DNA of 64,000 nucleotides, taken from positions 1-64,000 of the forward strand of contig NZ_LN901324.1 of NCBI RefSeq assembly GCF_001465875.1, written 5' to 3'. A program made the position numbers and the translations under genes. The notes under the pieces are model-generated. The model saw nothing but the letters and a program-made list of their open reading frames with translations, was not told the DNA's origin and ran no database searches. The stretch is from Legionella saoudiensis (GTDB lineage: Bacteria > Pseudomonadota > Gammaproteobacteria > Legionellales > Legionellaceae). Positions 60,132 through 64,000 of this stretch are shown here, piece by piece (the stretch's first letter is position 1; each line of letters opens with the position of its first letter).

Positions 60132-60713
60132 ATGGAATTAACTCATTGGAAACAGGATGTGTCCGTAAAGAGTGTCGTACCATTTAAATCAGGTATTAGA
60201 GAAGGAACTGAGTTACACGAATCGGCTTATCCCTTATTAATTGCCTATTTTCATGCGCTTCGTAAGTATAATTCAATATATAATAAAATCGATGAGCTTA
60301 ATGAAAACACTCATACGCGTAATAAATATAATTACACTTGTGAACATAATTTATTATTCTTCCTTATTAGCACAGAACAATTTAAAAAGATTCGGGAATT
60401 ATTTCAAAATCACAGGGCAGAATTGGCTCGAGCCTGCTTAGCGCTACATCATATTAAAAAGCGAAAACACCATAAAAAGAGAGCAGCAAATCATTATTTT
60501 TTTCAACACTTAAATGCAGCCAATGAAGAGTTATCTAGGTCAGCGTGTAAGAGTGATGAAGCATCTATGCTCATGGACAATCCACACCTGTTTTTCAATA
60601 AATGTAGCCTTAATTCAACGCAGCATAACCAAGATTTAGGATGCTTGGCAGATTCCGCATCCTTTGATTACGCTGGGTGCATCAAGGCCACAATTAAAAT
60701 TACACTGCCATAG
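60132..60713 (+). CDS. Unknown protein, 193 aa
   Basis: The product is basic and helical in the middle (IKKRKHHKKRAANHYFFQHL), with six cysteines towards both ends (YTCEH, RACLAL, SACKSD, NKCSLN, LGCLAD, AGCIKA). There is no signal peptide. No family is recognised. Its 3' end overlaps the convergent gene at 60700 by 14 bp. Upstream is AAGGATAGG, an ordinary ribosome site. Confidence 0.5.
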   Translation: MELTHWKQDVSVKSVVPFKSGIREGTELHESAYPLLIAYFHALRKYNSIYNKIDELNENTHTRNKYNYTCEHNLLFFLISTEQFKKIRELFQNHRAELARACLALHHIKKRKHHKKRAANHYFFQHLNAANEELSRSACKSDEASMLMDNPHLFFNKCSLNSTQHNQDLGCLADSASFDYAGCIKATIKITLP

Positions 60714-62307
60714 ATGGAGCAGTAGCCAATTCCACCTCATCTGCTACTTTTCGGATAGAGATATCTGCAGCTAATAGACTATTTCTTCTCAGACCTTCAC
60801 TAACCGTAACACGGTCGGCTGGTACCTGCCAGGCGGGTTGCGAGGTCGTTGGGATTTGCACAGGTAAAGCGGTTTGTGGCGTTTGAATCGGTGCTCTCCC
60901 TGGATTGAGAATGGCTTCTTCGTCCGCAATAGTTTGCTGTTGTGCCGGAGTGAGTGGCAACAGCTTGCCCTCGTAAAAAAAAGGCAGAAGGCGTAACTTT
61001 AATACCAAAATAAAAGCATCCCATTTACTTGCCACCTCGGTATAGCCGTTATTTTTCGGATCTATAAAGGTTGCTTTCAACTGAGAAGGAGATAAGGTAT
61101 TAATTTGGCTTAAATGGGTACGGCGATAAACCTTATTGTCTTCACCAAGAATTATTAGCGGCTGAGGTTGCCGATATTTATCATCAATATCTGGCATGCT
61201 TTCTAACCCGCCATATTGAGTCTGCCGTGGGATTTTTCCACCTGCGAATACCCTATGCAGATCTTCTAATGAACTTTGCATACCTGCAATACAGGCTAAT
61301 TTATTAAAATGGTTGTTGGGGGCATCAAAATCACCATCTCCGCCAGCTTCAACTGGAGGGTCTTGAGGATTTGGAGTTGGATCATAAGGTTTTTTGGTAT
61401 AAACCGTAATTCGGTTTAATTCATCATGTAGATTATTAACTAAGATACTTCCAAAGGTACCAAAGCGCTCAGGCAATACGGCTCGTAAGTCACCCATTAA
61501 CGCGCCATGACCTGCAGCAAAATGGTCTGTGTAATAATGGAAGCAAAAATACTCCATACTCAAAGCGAGTGCTTGATAGCGATAAGATAGATCTTGCAAC
61601 TTTTCTGTTGTTAACCCATTCGTGTTTTCTAAGATGCCGCGAACGATATTAAATTCTGCATTATCCGATTGATAATCTGGATTATCAGCGAGGAGTGTTA
61701 ACTCATAAGAAATACGGGCATATTGAAGAGCCAGATGATGTCCAATCGTATAAGCTCGTACTGACCATGGAGTAAAATGGGATAAATTCCGATTGAGTAT
61801 TTCACCATAGTTTTTTACGCGTAAGGCGAACATCAATTGTTGCATATAGGAATTTAAGGTTGATGAAAAGGGAATATACTTGGCACTATTAATTGCTAAA
61901 ATCGTATCAATATTTTTCTGAGTTACCTCATCATTAGCGAGTCGTTTATACGAGCAAATCAGTTTTTGGGCTTGCTCATCAGTAATTGGCAGTCGATTTA
62001 ATAATTGTCCGAGCGTTTCACAGGCCCCATCACTATCAAGCGCTGCTTTATTGTATTTAAAGTCCATATTCATGGGCAATTCATAAGCTACTTCCCTACC
62101 ACCAAAATAATCACCGGACATACCTATAATGATTCCAACAGGTATATTGTTTAGATTAATTGATTTTGGCATGCCATTTTCATCAAGACCTTGAAGGTCT
62201 ATAAGCGGAGTGCCATCGGGACCAGATTTGACATACGGGTTATTTTTGAATAGCTCCATCCGTAGTCTAGTCGCATTACCTAGTTGAATATGTTCATCTG
62301 TATCCAT
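60700..62307 (-). CDS. Zinc phospholipase C-like protein, 535 aa
   Basis: The start ATG 62307 has AAGGAG upstream; the open frame to 62424 is unlikely. The chain lacks a signal peptide. Metal-site candidates come in the order of zinc phospholipase C/S1-P1 nuclease proteins: Asp in GMSGDYFGG (near 65), His177 in NLSHFTPWS, then FHYYTDHFAAGHG (His257, Asp261, His262, His267) and NNLHDELN (His294, Glu296). Such enzymes hydrolyse phospholipid head groups. The C-terminal 200 residues are extra and include a Pro/Gln-rich region and the tail ELATAPSMAV. L. pneumophila has secreted enzymes of this type; this one may go through Dot/Icm. Activity is not proven. Confidence 0.55.
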   Translation of the reverse strand: MDTDEHIQLGNATRLRMELFKNNPYVKSGPDGTPLIDLQGLDENGMPKSINLNNIPVGIIIGMSGDYFGGREVAYELPMNMDFKYNKAALDSDGACETLGQLLNRLPITDEQAQKLICSYKRLANDEVTQKNIDTILAINSAKYIPFSSTLNSYMQQLMFALRVKNYGEILNRNLSHFTPWSVRAYTIGHHLALQYARISYELTLLADNPDYQSDNAEFNIVRGILENTNGLTTEKLQDLSYRYQALALSMEYFCFHYYTDHFAAGHGALMGDLRAVLPERFGTFGSILVNNLHDELNRITVYTKKPYDPTPNPQDPPVEAGGDGDFDAPNNHFNKLACIAGMQSSLEDLHRVFAGGKIPRQTQYGGLESMPDIDDKYRQPQPLIILGEDNKVYRRTHLSQINTLSPSQLKATFIDPKNNGYTEVASKWDAFILVLKLRLLPFFYEGKLLPLTPAQQQTIADEEAILNPGRAPIQTPQTALPVQIPTTSQPAWQVPADRVTVSEGLRRNSLLAADISIRKVADEVELATAPSMAV

Positions 62308-62417
62308 AGCCTCAATCTCCTTATTATTTCTATTTCTTCTCCTAAATACCGCTCTTTTTGGTGTCAATCTATCGTAATGAAATGAGCAAAACACATAGTT
62401 GTCCACTCCATAGTGGA

Positions 62418-62455
62418 ACGTCATTCTCCAACACGTAAACTTCTCAGAATGACGT
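62418..62455. repeat. Short inverted repeat
   Basis: ACGTCATTCT (62418-62427) and AGAATGACGT (62446-62455) are perfect 10-nt arms. The smaller CCACTCCATAGTGG hairpin lies just before. This is a dispersed-repeat type of sequence in the promoter-side gap. Confidence 0.55.
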
Positions 62456-62504
62456 GCTCACTTCTGCGCGAAAATCTTGATGGTTTTGCAGCTTTGAATT
62501 TAGG

Positions 62505-62534
62505 TCCCCTTCCTTCCTAAGGCGAAGGAGGGGA
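62505..62534 (-). terminator. Hairpin downstream of the sterol reductase gene
   Basis: CCCCTTCCTTC and GAAGGAGGGG pair around a short loop. It lies 26 nt beyond the stop at 62560. No clear T run follows. Confidence 0.45.
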
Positions 62535-62559
62535 TATTGAAATAAAACAGAGGAGAGTA

Positions 62560-63855
62560 TCAAATCAAAAAAGGCACGATTTTGTACGGAACCAACTCAC
62601 AATATTTACTCCAATAATGACCATATTTCTCAGAGCATCGTTGATCATCACGAAAAGCACGATCGACTAAAAGAACGGTTAGAAAACAAATATAGAAGTA
62701 AGGAGAGAAATTTTCAAATAAAGCAGGTACCGACCAAAAAAATGTACCAGCGAGTTCAGGGATGTAATGAAAATGTCGGGCTACACCCCACCAGCCTGAG
62801 GCAAGCAAAATAGTTTGCTTTTTATCACCCTCGGTTGTTTGATAATGAGCCACTAAAGTAACCGGTTTTTTACCCCAAACCTTACAATCTCCATCTGTTG
62901 CGCGGGTTACTAATCTTTGCTTATCAGCAAGATAATTAATAATAATGCCGGCTGCGCCTAAAATGAAAAAGGTGGCTGCTAACCAAGGACTTAATTGGAT
63001 GGGATGTAATACTAGGTACATGCTTGGTGAAGTATAGATGCAAGGAACCCATACCAGACAGCCCCAGCAAATATAAAAACCCGCGCGGTCATGCATAATA
63101 TCTAGGGAGCGTAAGTAGCCCTTTTCCCAAAGATAAAATTTGCCTAAATAAATAAATTGTAAGGCTACAGAAACTAGCATTGAGTTCGAGATACCACTTA
63201 ATTCGCTTTGTTTCGCGCAATAGGATATCAGGAATAAGCCCCAGCTCATCATCCCGAAGCGGCAGGTAATGAATTTTTTAATGCTAAAACCTAAAACTTT
63301 GGGATAAAGTTCGGTTCCCCAATAATAATCAAAAATAAAATTATGGGTAATACCTGAGTCTGTGCTTGATGGAGCAAAACGTCCTTTTAGATATAAGAAC
63401 AAACAAAAGATAAGACTAAAAATATTTAATGCCCCAAATAATGCACCCAAATTATCATAGAGGATCGATGCTGGAAATAAATGCAAACCGAAGCTTGCTA
63501 CACAAAAAAGAACCATCGTAGTAATAAATGCTAAAGGGCCATTTTCTTTATAAGTTGGCACATTACCCTTAGGGGTAATTGGGCCATCGAATGCTTTACC
63601 TGGCAGTAAACGCATTAATGCTAATTCAAAAACGATAAAAGTAAAAATAATTTTCCAGGCAGTGGCAGAACCCCAAAAATAAGGTTGCCAGACGTTGTAG
63701 ATGGTTTGAAAAAAGCCTTGCTCACTCATTAAACTCCAGAGTGCCGATAATGAGCCTTTAAGCTCCGTATTGGTATACCACATTAGCATGACAAAAATAG
63801 GGCAGGTAAGAATTAACAACAACGGCCCTAGGGTATTGCGAATTTTAAAATACAT
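62560..63855 (-). CDS. Sterol reductase, DHCR7/ERG24 family
   Basis: The 431-residue membrane protein has about ten hydrophobic segments and both family signatures: DYYWGTELYPKVLGF in the middle, LLASGWWGVARHFHYIPEL, and near the end RDDQRCSEKYGHYW followed by KYCELVPYKIVPFLI. These bind NADPH and the sterol in eukaryotic 7-dehydrocholesterol reductase and C14 reductases. Bacteria rarely make sterols, and no other sterol gene is in the window. The likely origin is transfer from a eukaryotic host, and a host sterol is the likely substrate; both are inference. AGGGACGCAT precedes ATG 63855. Confidence 0.85.
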   Translation of the reverse strand: MYFKIRNTLGPLLLILTCPIFVMLMWYTNTELKGSLSALWSLMSEQGFFQTIYNVWQPYFWGSATAWKIIFTFIVFELALMRLLPGKAFDGPITPKGNVPTYKENGPLAFITTMVLFCVASFGLHLFPASILYDNLGALFGALNIFSLIFCLFLYLKGRFAPSSTDSGITHNFIFDYYWGTELYPKVLGFSIKKFITCRFGMMSWGLFLISYCAKQSELSGISNSMLVSVALQFIYLGKFYLWEKGYLRSLDIMHDRAGFYICWGCLVWVPCIYTSPSMYLVLHPIQLSPWLAATFFILGAAGIIINYLADKQRLVTRATDGDCKVWGKKPVTLVAHYQTTEGDKKQTILLASGWWGVARHFHYIPELAGTFFWSVPALFENFSPYFYICFLTVLLVDRAFRDDQRCSEKYGHYWSKYCELVPYKIVPFLI

Positions 63856-63947
63856 ATGCGTCCCTACATTAGTTATGGAGGGATAAGCGTATCATAATAG
63901 AGGAATTTTAAGCTACAATTTATGGCGTTAACTTTATAAGGATAGAT

Positions 63948-64000
63948 ATGGACAAAATTAAGTATAAAAAAGTGCTCGCTTTAGGTGTTTTTGCTCTGTT
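63948..64000 (+). CDS. Start of a secreted protein (cut by the window end)
   Basis: AAGGATAG lies just before ATG 63948. The visible 17 residues (MDKIKYKKVLALGVFAL) are a basic start followed by a hydrophobic run, as in a signal peptide. The rest is outside the window. Confidence 0.55.
   Translation, partial: MDKIKYKKVLALGVFAL

Noticed and set aside
1..64000. CRISPR arrays and cas genes
   Set aside because: No spaced direct repeats and no Cas-like proteins were seen on either strand.

Overview
The window is a chromosomal stretch from a member of the Legionellaceae, most likely a Legionella species other than a close L. pneumophila relative. This rests on the AT-rich composition, the REP-like dispersed hairpins, the density of small secreted proteins, and several large helical proteins that look like Dot/Icm effectors. 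Other pointers are a eukaryote-like sterol reductase, an avidin-fold protein and a protein ending in a CaaX prenylation motif. No search could be run, so the taxonomic call is inference.

Layout. 1-160: end of an rRNA operon (5S rRNA and its terminator). 160-4890: a small lipoprotein, a fused E1 alpha/beta 2-oxoacid dehydrogenase overlapping a glutaryl-CoA-type acyl-CoA dehydrogenase, and a small secreted protein. 4891-17000: a variable zone starting at tRNA-Pro(GGG). It holds decayed ISL3-, IS256- and IS3-type elements, a frameshifted lipoprotein, a subtilisin-like protease and two paralogous small DNA-binding-like proteins. It also holds a three-gene operon (ferritin-like protein, zinc-site-less aspartoacylase homologue, MFS transporter), CsbD with a CsbD remnant, and a cluster of secreted proteins headed by repeated operator-like dyads. 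17000-24400: VirK-like protein, CPBP protease, alpha/beta hydrolase, DUF1653, avidin-like protein, an effector-like overlapping gene pair and a peptide deformylase.

24700-30600: HTH regulator, intact aspartoacylase-family enzyme preceded by a coupled 40-codon ORF, AraC regulator, EamA exporter, FAD monooxygenase, nitroreductase. 30880-32925: a bufferin-type RiPP operon (Cys-rich precursor, DUF692/MNIO enzyme, DUF2063 partner), probably for copper or other metal stress. 33000-41000: an OTU-like cysteine protease candidate effector, DedA, VOC protein, permuted papain-like hydrolase, membrane-anchored spermidine synthase-like protein, methyltransferase-like protein and two strong inverted-repeat elements. 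41092-49140: ParE, a double ABC ATPase of YejF type, LURP-one-like protein, MFS transporter, GGQ release-factor-like protein, Pro/Glu repeat protein and DUF2490 protein.

49200-64000: an 8.4-kb gene for a 2791-residue protein in which I recognise a SecA-like motor region with a destroyed P-loop. It is followed by a helical protein ending CTIL, a small unknown protein convergent with a zinc phospholipase C-like protein, a DHCR7/ERG24-family sterol reductase, and the start of one more secreted protein.

Most metabolic genes are ordinary. The parts most worth a second look are the giant SecA-like protein, the CaaX protein, the pseudo-aspartoacylase operon, the tryptophan-less avidin, the OTU-like protein, the bufferin operon and the repeated dyads before position 13758.
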